DNA of 64,000 bases from Nocardia salmonicida NBRC 13393 (GTDB taxonomy: Bacteria; Actinomycetota; Actinomycetes; Mycobacteriales; Mycobacteriaceae). Position 1 is the stretch's first letter, and each line of letters opens with the position of its first letter. The stretch lies in contig NZ_BDBR01000045.1 in the NCBI RefSeq assembly GCF_001613085.1, positions 1 through 64,000 on the forward strand, given 5' to 3'. Both the position numbers and the translations under genes were made by a program. Below are positions 1 to 8,973 of this stretch, in pieces. Below the pieces are notes generated by a model. The model did not search any database, was not told the DNA's origin, and worked only from the letters and a program-made list of their open reading frames with translations.

Positions 1-52
1 CTGGGAGTGCGGTCATGGCGGATTTGGGGTTTGCCGACGTGGGGTTCGGCGG

Positions 53-844
53 TCAGGCGAACTGGCCTGCTTCGCGGCCTTGGCCGGGCGGGCCTGCGAA
101 AGCCTGGGCGATGCCGAGCCAGTGGTCGGCGTCGGGGCCTTCGGTGATCAGGGCGGTGTCTTCGCGGTGGCGGCGTTGGGTGGCCACGAGGCAGAAGTCG
201 AGGGCGGGGCCGGTGACGCGCTGGGGGGCGTCTTCGGGGCCCCAGGTCCAGGGGGTGCCGTCGGGGGCGGTGAGTTCTACGCGGAATTCTTCGGTGGGGC
301 CGGATTCGCCGTTGACCAGGTAGGCGTAGTTCCTGGCGCGCACGCTGATGTGGGCGACGGTGCGCAGGCGGGCCGTGGGGACTCGGGTTACCTCGAGGGC
401 GTCGGCGACGTCCTGGCCGTGGGCCCAGGTTTCCATGATGCGGGCCGAGATCATCGACGCGGCGCTCATCGGCGGGCCGAACCACGGCAGTTTGGTGCCG
501 GGAGGCACGGCGGCCAGTGCGGCGATGAGCTGCTCGCGGCCTGCGCGCCAGCGGACCAACAGCTCGGCGGGTGGTGTCTGCGCGATTTCCTCGGCGCCTT
601 CGTCGACGAGGGTGAATGCTCGCGACGCGGCCTCGGTGAGGAACGCGGTGAAGGCATCGGCGTCGGTCGCGGCCAGTACCGACACCTCGTCGGTCCAGGT
701 CAGATGGGCGATCTGGGTGGCGATGTCCCAGCGTGGCGCGGGCGTCGGCGTCTTCCACTGCTCGGGGGTCAGTGGTGCGACCAGGTTTTCCAGATCCGCG
801 CATTCGGCGGCGAAATCGTCGAGCAGCGCTGCGAGGTCAGCCAT
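53..844 (-). CDS. TIGR03084 family protein (DinB/MDMPI-like fold)
   Basis: A 263-residue protein of the TIGR03084 group, related to mycothiol-dependent maleylpyruvate isomerase and DinB-like four-helix proteins. These use a three-ligand metal site, and His47 (in TQIAHLTW), His142 and Asp145 (in WAHGQDVAD) are the visible candidate ligands. A thiol-dependent transferase or isomerase role, probably with mycothiol, is what the family suggests; the substrate is unknown. The ATG lies 107 bp downstream of the DUF445 gene on the same strand, with a hairpin in the gap, so it probably has its own promoter. Length is normal for the family and no lesion is visible. The family call is firm, the function is not. 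Confidence 0.85.
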   Translation of the reverse strand: MADLAALLDDFAAECADLENLVAPLTPEQWKTPTPAPRWDIATQIAHLTWTDEVSVLAATDADAFTAFLTEAASRAFTLVDEGAEEIAQTPPAELLVRWRAGREQLIAALAAVPPGTKLPWFGPPMSAASMISARIMETWAHGQDVADALEVTRVPTARLRTVAHISVRARNYAYLVNGESGPTEEFRVELTAPDGTPWTWGPEDAPQRVTGPALDFCLVATQRRHREDTALITEGPDADHWLGIAQAFAGPPGQGREAGQFA

Positions 845-919
845 GGAGTTCCCTTGCCGATCATGGCGCGACCCGGTAGCGGCGCGCCGTCGTCACCAAG
901 AGTCGCAGCGACCGCCAAA

Positions 920-941
920 AAATGCAAGCACGCGTGCTTGT
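920..941 (-). terminator. Probable terminator of the DUF445 gene (perfect 16-bp palindrome)
   Basis: Positions 925-940 form a perfect palindrome, CAAGCACGCGTGCTTG. Read on the minus strand it follows the DUF445 stop codon and is followed by CATTTTTT, which fits an intrinsic terminator with a 6-bp stem and a CGCG loop. The symmetry also fits a regulator operator upstream of the TIGR03084 gene at 844. Confidence 0.5.
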
Positions 942-950
942 TATTGAGAA

Positions 951-2306
951 CTACCAACCGAAGGTGACGAGGTGGAGTGCGCCGACACCGATACCCAGCG
1001 CCCCACCGTGCAGATACAGCAACCACGCGTCCTGTTCGACCGACGCGTAGAACATCTCCATGAACTCGCCGGGCGTCAGAGTCCGCAGCTTGCGCGCTGC
1101 GAAGTCGTCGATCTTCTTGGCCTGTTCCAGCACGAACTGTTCGTCCTCGATCATCGTGCGCGCCGAGAGCACCCCGGCACCGGCGCCGGAGACCGCCAGG
1201 TTCTCGAACTGCTTCTTGCCGAGCGCGGCACGCACCACGAACGCGGTCGCACCGAGCTGCTTGTGGATCTCCTCCGACACCACCCGTTCGATGAGCTGAC
1301 GGGTCTTGTCCCCGTTCGGCCCTTCCAAGAGCTCGACCGACAGGTTCTCCACGGTCAGCACCTGGTAGGCCAGGATGTGCGCGAGGTCGGTGGCGGCCTG
1401 GGGCTGGCGCTTGGCCAGCAGCGCCTGGCGCCACAGGTACTTGTAGCGCGGCTGCGGATCGCCGGGTTCGAACACCATCTTGATCGCGATCACGTTCACC
1501 GTCACGCCGATCATGGCCGAGGCGAACAGCACGATCACCCAGGCCGGGATCGCGCCGAAGTAGGGGATCTTCGAGTGCACGTGCAGGTACAGCGCCAGAA
1601 TCAGGCCGAACGGCGCGCCGAGCAGGCCGATCCGCGCCATGAACTTGAGCTCGGGCGCGGCGATGGTGGTGGTCAGGTCCTTGAGGATGGCCGGGTTCTT
1701 CTCCAGATACCGGATCACGAAATTCTTCACGTCGAGCAGCTGGTCGATATTGTCGCCGAGGGTCTCGAACGCGCGCCGGCACAGCGCGGGCAGCTGCCGG
1801 TCGATCCGCTGGTAGATAGCCTGTTTCACCGGTCGTGGCAGCGACCGCCACAGGTCGGGGTTCTCCCGGGACATGATCTCGTCGACGATCGGCTGCACCT
1901 GATCGCGCGCCCGTTCGGCGAGATAGTCGCCGATCCCGTCGAGGTCGAGTTCGTGGATGAAGTCGCGCGGGCTGCCGATCCGCAACAGCGCCGAGTCCAC
2001 GCAGATGCTCGCCATCTTCTCCGCGCGTGCCGGGATGAAGCCCTGGAAGCCGAGCTGGCGCCCGTCACCGGAGAACGTGGGCAACACCTGCACGCGCCGA
2101 GGTAGGTAGGGATAGAGCACGTGCAGCAGCGGGACCCGGAAGCCCTTGAAGTACAGCGGCCAGAACAGCATCAGCACGCCGGTCCAGTTGGTGAGCCAGC
2201 CTGCGAGCGCGCTGAAGATCGGAAAACTGATCAGCTCCACGACGAACTTCGACTGCCCCGTCAGCTCTTCCCAATCGATGAACAGTCCGGAGGCCAGTGT
2301 GGTCAT
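951..2306 (-). CDS. DUF445 family membrane protein
   Basis: A 451-residue DUF445 protein. The N-terminus (from MTTLASGL) contains a hydrophobic segment followed by a Trp-rich TNWTGVLMLFWPLYF stretch, a feature of the family. A central soluble part with coiled segments follows, then a hydrophobic segment around the GAIPAWVIVLFASAM motif, and a short hydrophobic C-terminus ending in TFGW. DUF445 proteins are inner-membrane proteins of unknown function. The reading frame stays open upstream to about 3460, but that part is antisense to a dehydrogenase gene; the ATG at 2306 gives the conserved N-terminus and is chosen as start. Transcription probably ends at the palindrome at 925-940. It is divergent from the hydroxyacyl-CoA dehydrogenase gene across 198 bp. 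Confidence 0.85.
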   Translation of the reverse strand: MTTLASGLFIDWEELTGQSKFVVELISFPIFSALAGWLTNWTGVLMLFWPLYFKGFRVPLLHVLYPYLPRRVQVLPTFSGDGRQLGFQGFIPARAEKMASICVDSALLRIGSPRDFIHELDLDGIGDYLAERARDQVQPIVDEIMSRENPDLWRSLPRPVKQAIYQRIDRQLPALCRRAFETLGDNIDQLLDVKNFVIRYLEKNPAILKDLTTTIAAPELKFMARIGLLGAPFGLILALYLHVHSKIPYFGAIPAWVIVLFASAMIGVTVNVIAIKMVFEPGDPQPRYKYLWRQALLAKRQPQAATDLAHILAYQVLTVENLSVELLEGPNGDKTRQLIERVVSEEIHKQLGATAFVVRAALGKKQFENLAVSGAGAGVLSARTMIEDEQFVLEQAKKIDDFAARKLRTLTPGEFMEMFYASVEQDAWLLYLHGGALGIGVGALHLVTFGW

Positions 2307-2504
2307 CGAAGAGCCCCCTAGTGCTGACGCGCGAAATACGTGAAGAACGTGAGGATAAGGCAACCACATTCTGCCCGGTGGTGACGGGGTGTCACGCAAG
2401 CGGGTGCGTCCCACAGCCTGGTGATCCGCCGTCGGCGCTAGGCTGGCAAGGCTGTCGTATGCGTCACCGAGTTCATCCCCGTCGCCTGTGCAAAGGGAGT
2501 CGCC

Positions 2505-3374
2505 GTGAGCATTGTTCCGAACAATCATTTCGCGCGTCCGGTCGCTGTGATCGGCGGTGGCACGCTGGGCAGACGGATCGCCCTGATGTTCGCCACCAGG
2601 GGCGGCGAGGTCCGCATCATCGATCCCGACGGCGAGGTCGGCAACGCGGCCGTGGCCTTCGTGGAGAAGCAGCTGCCCGAGGTGGCCGCCACGGTGCCCG
2701 ACGGCAAGCCGGGCACCGCCGAGTACGTGCCGGATCAGGCCATCGGCGTGAAGGGCGCGTGGCTGGTGGTCGAGGCCGTTCCGGAGAACCTCGATCTGAA
2801 GAAGAAGGTCTTCGCCCAGCTCGATGCCGACGCCGACGCCGACGCGATCGTCGCCTCGAACTCCTCGTCGTACGCGAGCCGGCTGTTCACCGAGGGCTTG
2901 AAGACCAACGACCGCATGCTCAACACCCACTTCTACATGCCGCCGCAGTCGACGGTGCTCGACGTGATGTCGGACGGCAAGACGTCCGAGGAAATTCTCG
3001 ACTTCGTCCTGAAGACCTTCCCGGAATACGGCGTGCACCCGTTCCTGGTGCACAAGGAGTCGACCGGCTTCATCTTCAACCGCATCTGGGCCGCCATCAA
3101 GCGTGAGTCGCTCGAGGTGGTCTACGAGGGTGTGTCGACGCCGCACGACGTCGACGAGATGTTCTCGCGCAACTTCGGCACGAAGGCGGGCCCGTTCCGG
3201 ATGATGGACCAGGTGGGTCTGGATGTGGTGCTCGATATCGAGCAGCACTACGAGCAGGAGAATCCGAATCTGCCGAAGGGTCCGGTCGAGCTGCTGAAGA
3301 AATATGTCGACGCGGGCAAACTCGGCGTGAAAACCGGTGCCGGTTTCTACGACGATTACCCGAAATCGAAGTAG
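2505..3374 (+). CDS. 3-hydroxyacyl-CoA dehydrogenase family protein
   Basis: A 289-residue single-copy 3HCDH protein. The N-terminal NAD-binding Rossmann domain shows VIGGGTLGRRI near residue 15 and an acidic residue after the second strand (IIDPDGE). The C-terminal helical dimerisation domain starts near residue 190 (KESTGFIFNRIWAA) and ends with the family-typical GAGFYDDY. It should oxidise an L-3-hydroxyacyl-CoA or a related short 3-hydroxy acid with NAD; the exact substrate is not visible. The start is GTG, with AAAGGGAG eight bases upstream. The beta-propeller gene follows after 10 bp, so the two are probably co-transcribed. Confidence 0.88.
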   Translation: MSIVPNNHFARPVAVIGGGTLGRRIALMFATRGGEVRIIDPDGEVGNAAVAFVEKQLPEVAATVPDGKPGTAEYVPDQAIGVKGAWLVVEAVPENLDLKKKVFAQLDADADADAIVASNSSSYASRLFTEGLKTNDRMLNTHFYMPPQSTVLDVMSDGKTSEEILDFVLKTFPEYGVHPFLVHKESTGFIFNRIWAAIKRESLEVVYEGVSTPHDVDEMFSRNFGTKAGPFRMMDQVGLDVVLDIEQHYEQENPNLPKGPVELLKKYVDAGKLGVKTGAGFYDDYPKSK

Positions 3375-3384
3375 GGCTGAGCCC

Positions 3385-4281
3385 ATGACCGAAATTGTGG
3401 CATTGGATCTCAAAGCCGGTGCTATGCACGCCATTTCGCTGGACGGTAAACAGGTGCGCACTGTGGTCGACGGCCTCGATCGGTTTCCTGACGGTGTTGT
3501 CGTCGATAAACTGCGCGGCCATATCTATTGGACCAATATGGGCACGCCCGACGCGCGACCCGAGCGCGGTGTCGAGCCGGAGTTATTCTCCCGCAACGGT
3601 TCCATCGAGCGGGTCGACCTCGACGGCGGCAACCGCACCACGATCGTCCCCATCGGTGCCTTCACCACCGGCAAGCAACTCGCCGCCGATTTCGAAGCGG
3701 GACGGCTGTATTGGTGTGATCGCGAAGGGATGCAGGTCCTCACCTGCGACCTGCGCGGTGACGACCTACACGCCCTCGTGATCACCGGTAAAGGCGAGGT
3801 CGACGCCGATATCGCCCGCAACTGGTGCGTCGGCATCTGTCTCGACCTCGACCGCCGCCTGCTCTACTGGACCCAGAAGGGCGCGGCCAAAGCTGGCGAC
3901 GGCCGGATCTTCCGCGTTCCCATGGACCTGCCGCCCGGCGCGGATCCCGCCGCCCGCACCGATATCGAACTGCTCTGGGAGAACCTGCCGGAGCCGATCG
4001 ATGTCGAACTCCACGGTGTCGGCGATCTCGTCTGGACCGACCGCGGCGCCGCGCCCCACGGCAACGCGCTCTACGCGGCCAAGGTCCAGCCGGAGGTGGG
4101 GACCCCGACGATCATCTCCACCGGCTACCACGAGGCGATCGGCGTGACCGGTTTCGATTCCCGCTTCTATGTGAGCGATCTCGCCGGCACGATCCGCCTG
4201 GTCCACGTCGGCACCGGCTTCGATACCGACCTGGTCCGGATCGGCAGCCCGCTCACGGGCATCGCGCTGGCCGACCTGTAG
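3385..4281 (+). CDS. SMP-30/YWTD-type beta-propeller protein
   Basis: A 298-residue protein with repeated strands of the YWTD/SMP-30 kind, for example GHIYWTNMG near residue 50, GRLYWCDREG near 110, RRLLYWTQKG near 155 and DLVWTDRGAA near 212. Together they suggest a six-bladed propeller. Some relatives are lactonases with a bound divalent metal, others are binding proteins without known activity; no catalytic set can be assigned here. There is no signal peptide, so it is probably cytoplasmic. The ATG at 3385 lies 10 bp after the hydroxyacyl-CoA dehydrogenase, which suggests an operon and perhaps a related small-molecule substrate. Confidence 0.75.
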   Translation: MTEIVALDLKAGAMHAISLDGKQVRTVVDGLDRFPDGVVVDKLRGHIYWTNMGTPDARPERGVEPELFSRNGSIERVDLDGGNRTTIVPIGAFTTGKQLAADFEAGRLYWCDREGMQVLTCDLRGDDLHALVITGKGEVDADIARNWCVGICLDLDRRLLYWTQKGAAKAGDGRIFRVPMDLPPGADPAARTDIELLWENLPEPIDVELHGVGDLVWTDRGAAPHGNALYAAKVQPEVGTPTIISTGYHEAIGVTGFDSRFYVSDLAGTIRLVHVGTGFDTDLVRIGSPLTGIALADL

Positions 4282-4282
4282 C

Positions 4283-4488
4283 GCAGGACGGCTTGCACGG
4301 CCAGGCCCACACACCGGCCGACCGGCATCCGGCCACCCAGCACCATCAGGTTCATGACATCGCCCCCTCCGCGTAGATGGCGGCACGGTGGCGACGGCGG
4401 GTTCGATGCGGTTGGCATCGGCGAAGTCGACGGCGGCCAGTTCGGCGGCCGTGCGTGGCTGGTCGAACCAAATGAGTTGTGCGTACAT
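4283..4488 (-). pseudogene. Remnant of a small actinobacterial protein gene (start intact, frame lost)
   Basis: A well-formed start (AGGAG, then an ATG at 4488) begins a peptide MYAQLIWFDQPRTAAELAA that looks like the start of a conserved roughly 100-residue protein, perhaps of a Dabb/monooxygenase-like fold. After about 38 residues coding character ends, and the open frame only runs on antisense to the propeller gene. A second frame nearby (MNLMVLGGRM) may hold more of the same gene. I read this as a frameshifted or truncated remnant. The family assignment is a weak guess. Confidence 0.35.
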
Positions 4489-4608
4489 GATTTCAGCTCC
4501 TGAACTGGTGAATCGGACAGATCAAGCCTCGCGCTGATCGGCGGCGCGCGGATCAGTGCCGGTACGTATTCGTAGTACTGATCTCGCGTCCGCGCGCGAT
4601 ACTCAGGC

Positions 4609-6932
4609 GTGCAGACTCCGGCCGTCGGACGGCATGAGGAGCTCGCCCGCCTGCGCGCCGCGGTGGTGGCCGCGGCCTCGGGTGCGGGCCGGTTCGTACT
4701 GGTCAGCGGTCCGGCGGGGATCGGCAAATCCTGGTTGGCCGAGTGTGTCGCCACGCTGGCGATCGAGGCGGGCTTGCGGGTAGCCCGCGGCAATTCCTTC
4801 GACGACGCGGGGATGCCGCCGCTGTGGCCGTGGCGCCGCGCGGCCCGCGAGCTCCCCGAACTGGCCGCCGCCCTCGACACCGTCACCGAACCGGGCGGTG
4901 GGCCCGAGGTTCGCTACTGGCTCGAACAGCGTGGCCGCACGACCGATCTCGCACAGCGCGTGCACGAGCGCACCGACGGCACTCCCCTGCTCGTTCGCCT
5001 CGTCATCGAATCCGGCACGGATCTCGGAGACGACCCCTTGCTCTCGGTCCCCGGAATCCGCCGCCTGATCCTCGCGCGGCTCGACCGCTTCGACCCTGCC
5101 GAGGTCGAGATCCTCGGTGCGGCCAGTGTTCTCGGCGAGCGTATCGATGCCGATCTACTGGCGCGGGTATACACCTCGGTGCTGGAGCACGCCCCGAGCA
5201 GTGATGATCAGGTGTCGAAGGCGCTCGATACGGCGACCACGGCAGGGATAGTTCGTCGCTTCGCCGACGAGACAACGGGTTTCACGCACGCCTTGGTGCG
5301 CGATGCCGTGTACGCCGATCTCGTCCCCTCGCGGCGAGCCGCCTATCACCGCGCGGCGGCCGAGGCATTGGCCGCGCGTGGTGGACCGGATTCGGCAGTG
5401 GCGGGCGCGATCGCGACCCACTGGCGCCACGCCTGTGCCCGTGCGGACTCGCCGCAGGCCCGCCACTGGTCACGTCGCGCCGCGCGGTCGGCGCGCGCGA
5501 GCGCCGCCTACGCCGAGGCAATTCGCTTCGGCCAGTGGGCAATCGACGCCGCGAGTACCGTCACGCCCGATGCCGAACGCGCGCAGTTGCTGATCGAACT
5601 GGCTCGCGACGAATTCGCCGCTGGCTGGGTCGCCACCAGCCTCGACCACTGTGTCGAGGCGGGCGCCCTCGCCGAACGGGCCGATCGCCCTGACCTTCTC
5701 GCCGAAGCGGGCCTCGTCGTCCAGGGCGTCACCACCCCAGCGGTGATGACGCGATTGGACCTGCTCTGCGGCAAGGCATTACGCCTGCTCGACCCGACGA
5801 GCGAAGGGAGCTCGCGGCACGGGCGATCGAGATCGCGGTCGACGCCGAACAGCCGCTCGCGCAACTCTGGGGATACGTGTGGACAACTGACGCGTCCCTG
5901 CAACGCGGTGACCTGTCCGCCTTCGACGACGCCCTCGACCGCATCGAGCTCCTCGCCGATCGCCGCCGCCTGCCGATCGCCCGCTGGCACCTGCTGCGCC
6001 TTCGTGCCACTCGCGCGGCGCTGACCGGCGACTTCCCCGCCGCCCTCGACTTCGACACCGCCGCCTACGAGCTGGCAGTCGGCATCGGTGACTACTCCCT
6101 CGCGGGTCTGCACCATGCCTTCCGCGGCATGCACGCCGTGATCGTCGGACACATCGACCGCGAGGAGCTCATCGCGGCGCTGGCTTCGCTGGCCTTCGCC
6201 CCGAAGATCACGATCGCCCAGCTGTTCGCGCCGATGATGCACGCCTTGGCGGGCGATCTCGAGGAGGCAAGGGCGCTGTTCGCGCCGTTCCGCCTGCTGC
6301 CCGACACCCTCGAGATCGGCCCGCGCTGGTCCGGCACCGTGTATTCGGTGGGCATCGTGGCCGAGCTCCTCGACGACGCCGAGACCGCCGACCGCGTCTA
6401 CCGCGCCTTCGACGGACGCGAACACCACTACGCCGCCGACGGCACCGGCGCGCTCTTCTGCGTCGGCTCGATCGCCCGCATCCGCGCCGACAACGCCCGC
6501 GTGGCAGGCCACCTCGAGGCCGCGGTCGACCACTACCGCCAGGGCCTGGCCATGGACACCGAGATCGGCGCCCGCCCCGCCATCGCCCTCGGCCACCTCG
6601 GCCTGGCCCGCACCCTCCTCATCAGCGGCGATCTCCGCGCCGCCCGCACCGCCGCCGAACAAGCCGCCGCCGACTTCCGCCGCCTCGACATGCCCTACCG
6701 CCTGCGATCCGCCGACGCCCTGCTCGCCGAAATCACCACGGCCACCCGCACCGCCGACCCGCTCACCCGCCGCGAACGCGAAGTACACGACCTAGTCGCC
6801 ACCGGCCTGACCAATCGGGAAATAGCGACCCACCTGGTCCTTTCCGAACGCACGGTGGAAACCCACGTCCGCAACATCCTCGCCAAACTCGCCATCACCA
6901 ACCGCACCGAGATCACCCGAGGCCCCCGCTGA
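4609..6932 (+). pseudogene. LuxR family (LAL-type) ATPase regulator, frameshifted and internally deleted
   Basis: An N-terminal P-loop ATPase with Walker A SGPAGIGKSW (near residue 31), a helical repeat region, and a C-terminal LuxR helix-turn-helix (LTRREREVHDLVATGLTNRE) identify a large ATP-dependent LuxR regulator. Two lesions are visible. First, the frame is lost at about 5795: adding one base after CTCGACCC would restore ...LDPDERRELAARAIEI and join the two halves. Second, only about 85 residues separate Walker A from the conserved RVHERTDGTPLL segment, and no Walker B motif (hydrophobic run then DD) is present. This suggests an in-frame deletion of roughly 100 residues. The C-terminal frame alone (GTG near 5877) could still make a protein with the DNA-binding domain. 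Unless the frameshift is a sequencing error, the gene is a decayed regulator. Confidence 0.8.
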
Positions 6933-6981
6933 CCCGAACCCGGTCGCTGTCTTTCCGCCACTCCTGATCAGCGGTCTCCGT

Positions 6982-7119
6982 GTTCTCGGCGCGCCTCCGC
7001 CGATGGACTGACCGAAGGGTGCGACGAAGGAGTACCCGTAGGGAGGGAAGAGGTGGAGTCAAGCGCCGAGAACTGCGGCGCCAGCCGCAAATAGACAGAG
7101 AGAACTGAGACGCCAGCCG
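6982..7119. repeat. Repeat cluster upstream of the HSP90-like operon
   Basis: Two direct repeats, GAGAACTGCGGCGCCAGCCG (7068-7087) and GAGAACTGAGACGCCAGCCG (7100-7119), are 18/20 identical with a 32-bp period. In addition GTTCTCGGCGC (6982-6992) and GCGCCGAGAAC (7063-7073) are perfect 11-bp inverted repeats. The region is non-coding and lies 60-200 bp upstream of the operon start, so it may hold promoter or operator sites. Confidence 0.5.
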
Positions 7120-7176
7120 TCGCAGATCCAGTTACAGTGACCGAGCAGAAGGTCAGCGTTGTGGGAGGGAACCCCG

Positions 7177-8973
7177 GTGGAGCAGGTATTTCAGGTCGAC
7201 TTGCGGGGCATCGTCGACCTGCTCAGTCATCACCTGTACGGCAGTCCACGGGTCTACGTCCGCGAGTTGCTGCAGAACGCGGTCGACGCCATCACCGCCC
7301 GCCGTGCCCTCGACCCGCAGGCTCGCGCACAGGTCAGGATCGAGACGCCCGCGAGTACCGGTGACGGCACCATTCGCGTCCACGACAGCGGTGTCGGCCT
7401 GACCGAGGCCGAGGTGCACACCTTCCTCGCCACGATCGGCCGCAGCGGCAAGCGCGACGACCTCGGCTTCGCCCGGCACGAGTTCCTCGGCCAGTTCGGC
7501 ATCGGTCTGCTGTCGTGCTTCCTCGTCGCCGACGAGGCCCAGGTGCTCACCCGGTCGGCCCGCGGCGGCCAGACCGTGCACTGGACCGGTTTCGCCGACG
7601 GTCGCTACCGCGTCGAGCCCGCCGCGCAGGAGCGTGACGAACCAGGCACCACCGTGATCCTCGGGCCCCGCCGCGGCGCCGAGCAGTGGCTCACCCCGAC
7701 GACCGTCGTCGAGCTGGCACGGCTGTTCGGTAGTTTGCTGCCCGTCGAGGTCACCGTCGACGGGCAGTCGATCACCGAGCCCGAAGTGCCGTGGCGCGCG
7801 ACCCATCCCACTCCCGCCGACCGCGCGAACGCGCTCGCCGCCTATGCCGAGGACACCTTCGGGTTCACCCCCTTCGCCACCTTCGATCTCGCCAGTGCCG
7901 AATCCGGCGTCACCGGTGTGGCTTTCGTGCTCCCGCAACCGGTGAACCCGGCGGCCAAGGCCGGGCATCGCGTGTATCTGAAGCGAATGCTGCTGGCGGA
8001 GAGCGTCACCGGGCTGCTGCCCGACTGGGCCTTCTTCGTCCGCTGCGTCGTCGACACCACCGAACTGCGCCCGACCGCGAGCCGCGAAGCCCTCTACGAG
8101 GACGACCTGCTCGAGAGCACAAGGGAAGCGCTCGGCGCCCGCATCAGGGACTGGCTGGTGGAACTGTCCACCTCCGATCCGGCCGCGCTGCACCGCTTCC
8201 TGCGCATTCACGACCTCGGTGTGAAGGCACTGGCCCTGCACGACGACGACATGTTGCGCTTGGTGGACCGCTGGTTGCCGGTGGAGACCAACGCGGGCCA
8301 GATCCCGCTGGCCGAATTCCGCCGCCGCTTCGGCGTCGTCCGCTACACCCCGTCGGTGGAGGAGTTCCGTCAGCTCGCCGCGGTGGCGAGTGCCGCGGGC
8401 ATCGGCCTGGTGAACGGCGGCTACTCCTATATCACCGATATTCTCGAGCGCCTGCCCGCGATCGATCCCGAAATCCGGGTGCTCCGTTTGGATCCCGCCG
8501 AGCTGGCCACCCATTTCGACCTCGTCGATCCGGCCACCGAACTCGCGCTCCGTCCCTTCCTCACCACCGCCCAGCGCGTGCTCGATCGCCTCGAATGCGA
8601 AGTGGTGCTGCGTACTTTCGACCCACCGTCGCTGGCCGCGCTGTATCTGCTCGACCGCGATGCCCAGCACCGCGCCGAACTGCGCGCCACCCGCGGGGTC
8701 GCCGACGAACTGTGGGCCGACGTCCTCGGCGCCTTCGACACCGAGCAGGCGGGCGACCGTCCGCAGTTGGTCCTCAACTACCGGAACCCACTGGTACGCC
8801 GTATCACCGGGCTCGCGGACGCTCGCTTGGTGACGACGGCGGTCGAGGCGCTCTACAGCCAGGCGCTGCTGCTCGGCCAGCATCCGATGCGCCCGGTCGA
8901 CACCGCGCTGCTGAACAAATCATTCGTCGGGTTGCTCGACTGGGCGGTTCACGATCCCCGGGGAGAGCTCTGA
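7177..8973 (+). CDS. HSP90 family (HtpG-like) GHKL ATPase
   Basis: A 598-residue HtpG-like protein. The GHKL ATP-binding motifs are present: ELLQNAVDAI near residue 29 (the Asn that coordinates magnesium), the DSGVGL motif near 70, and FGQFGIGLLSCFLVADE near 110. The middle segment follows (LKRMLLAESVTGLLPDWAFFVRCVVDTTELRPTASRE in family terms). It is slightly shorter than classical HtpG and belongs to a separate actinobacterial 'HSP90 family' branch that is usually linked to a TPR gene. The GTG at 7177 is chosen because GGGAGGG lies seven bases upstream; a TTG at 7159 is possible but lacks a ribosome site. The stop overlaps the next start as TGATG, so translation with the TPR protein is probably coupled. 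Confidence 0.88.
   Translation: MEQVFQVDLRGIVDLLSHHLYGSPRVYVRELLQNAVDAITARRALDPQARAQVRIETPASTGDGTIRVHDSGVGLTEAEVHTFLATIGRSGKRDDLGFARHEFLGQFGIGLLSCFLVADEAQVLTRSARGGQTVHWTGFADGRYRVEPAAQERDEPGTTVILGPRRGAEQWLTPTTVVELARLFGSLLPVEVTVDGQSITEPEVPWRATHPTPADRANALAAYAEDTFGFTPFATFDLASAESGVTGVAFVLPQPVNPAAKAGHRVYLKRMLLAESVTGLLPDWAFFVRCVVDTTELRPTASREALYEDDLLESTREALGARIRDWLVELSTSDPAALHRFLRIHDLGVKALALHDDDMLRLVDRWLPVETNAGQIPLAEFRRRFGVVRYTPSVEEFRQLAAVASAAGIGLVNGGYSYITDILERLPAIDPEIRVLRLDPAELATHFDLVDPATELALRPFLTTAQRVLDRLECEVVLRTFDPPSLAALYLLDRDAQHRAELRATRGVADELWADVLGAFDTEQAGDRPQLVLNYRNPLVRRITGLADARLVTTAVEALYSQALLLGQHPMRPVDTALLNKSFVGLLDWAVHDPRGEL

Noticed and set aside
1..16. Possible start of a minus-strand gene (ATG at 16)
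   Set aside because: Only five codons are visible and there is no ribosome site; cannot be supported.
2307..3461. Upstream in-frame extension of the DUF445 gene
   Set aside because: It is antisense to the hydroxyacyl-CoA dehydrogenase and lacks domain content; the ATG at 2306 gives the conserved N-terminus.
7791..8972. Upstream extension of the TPR protein frame
   Set aside because: Overlaps the HSP90-like gene in another frame with Arg/Pro-rich shadow translation; the ATG at 8973 overlaps the HSP90 stop.
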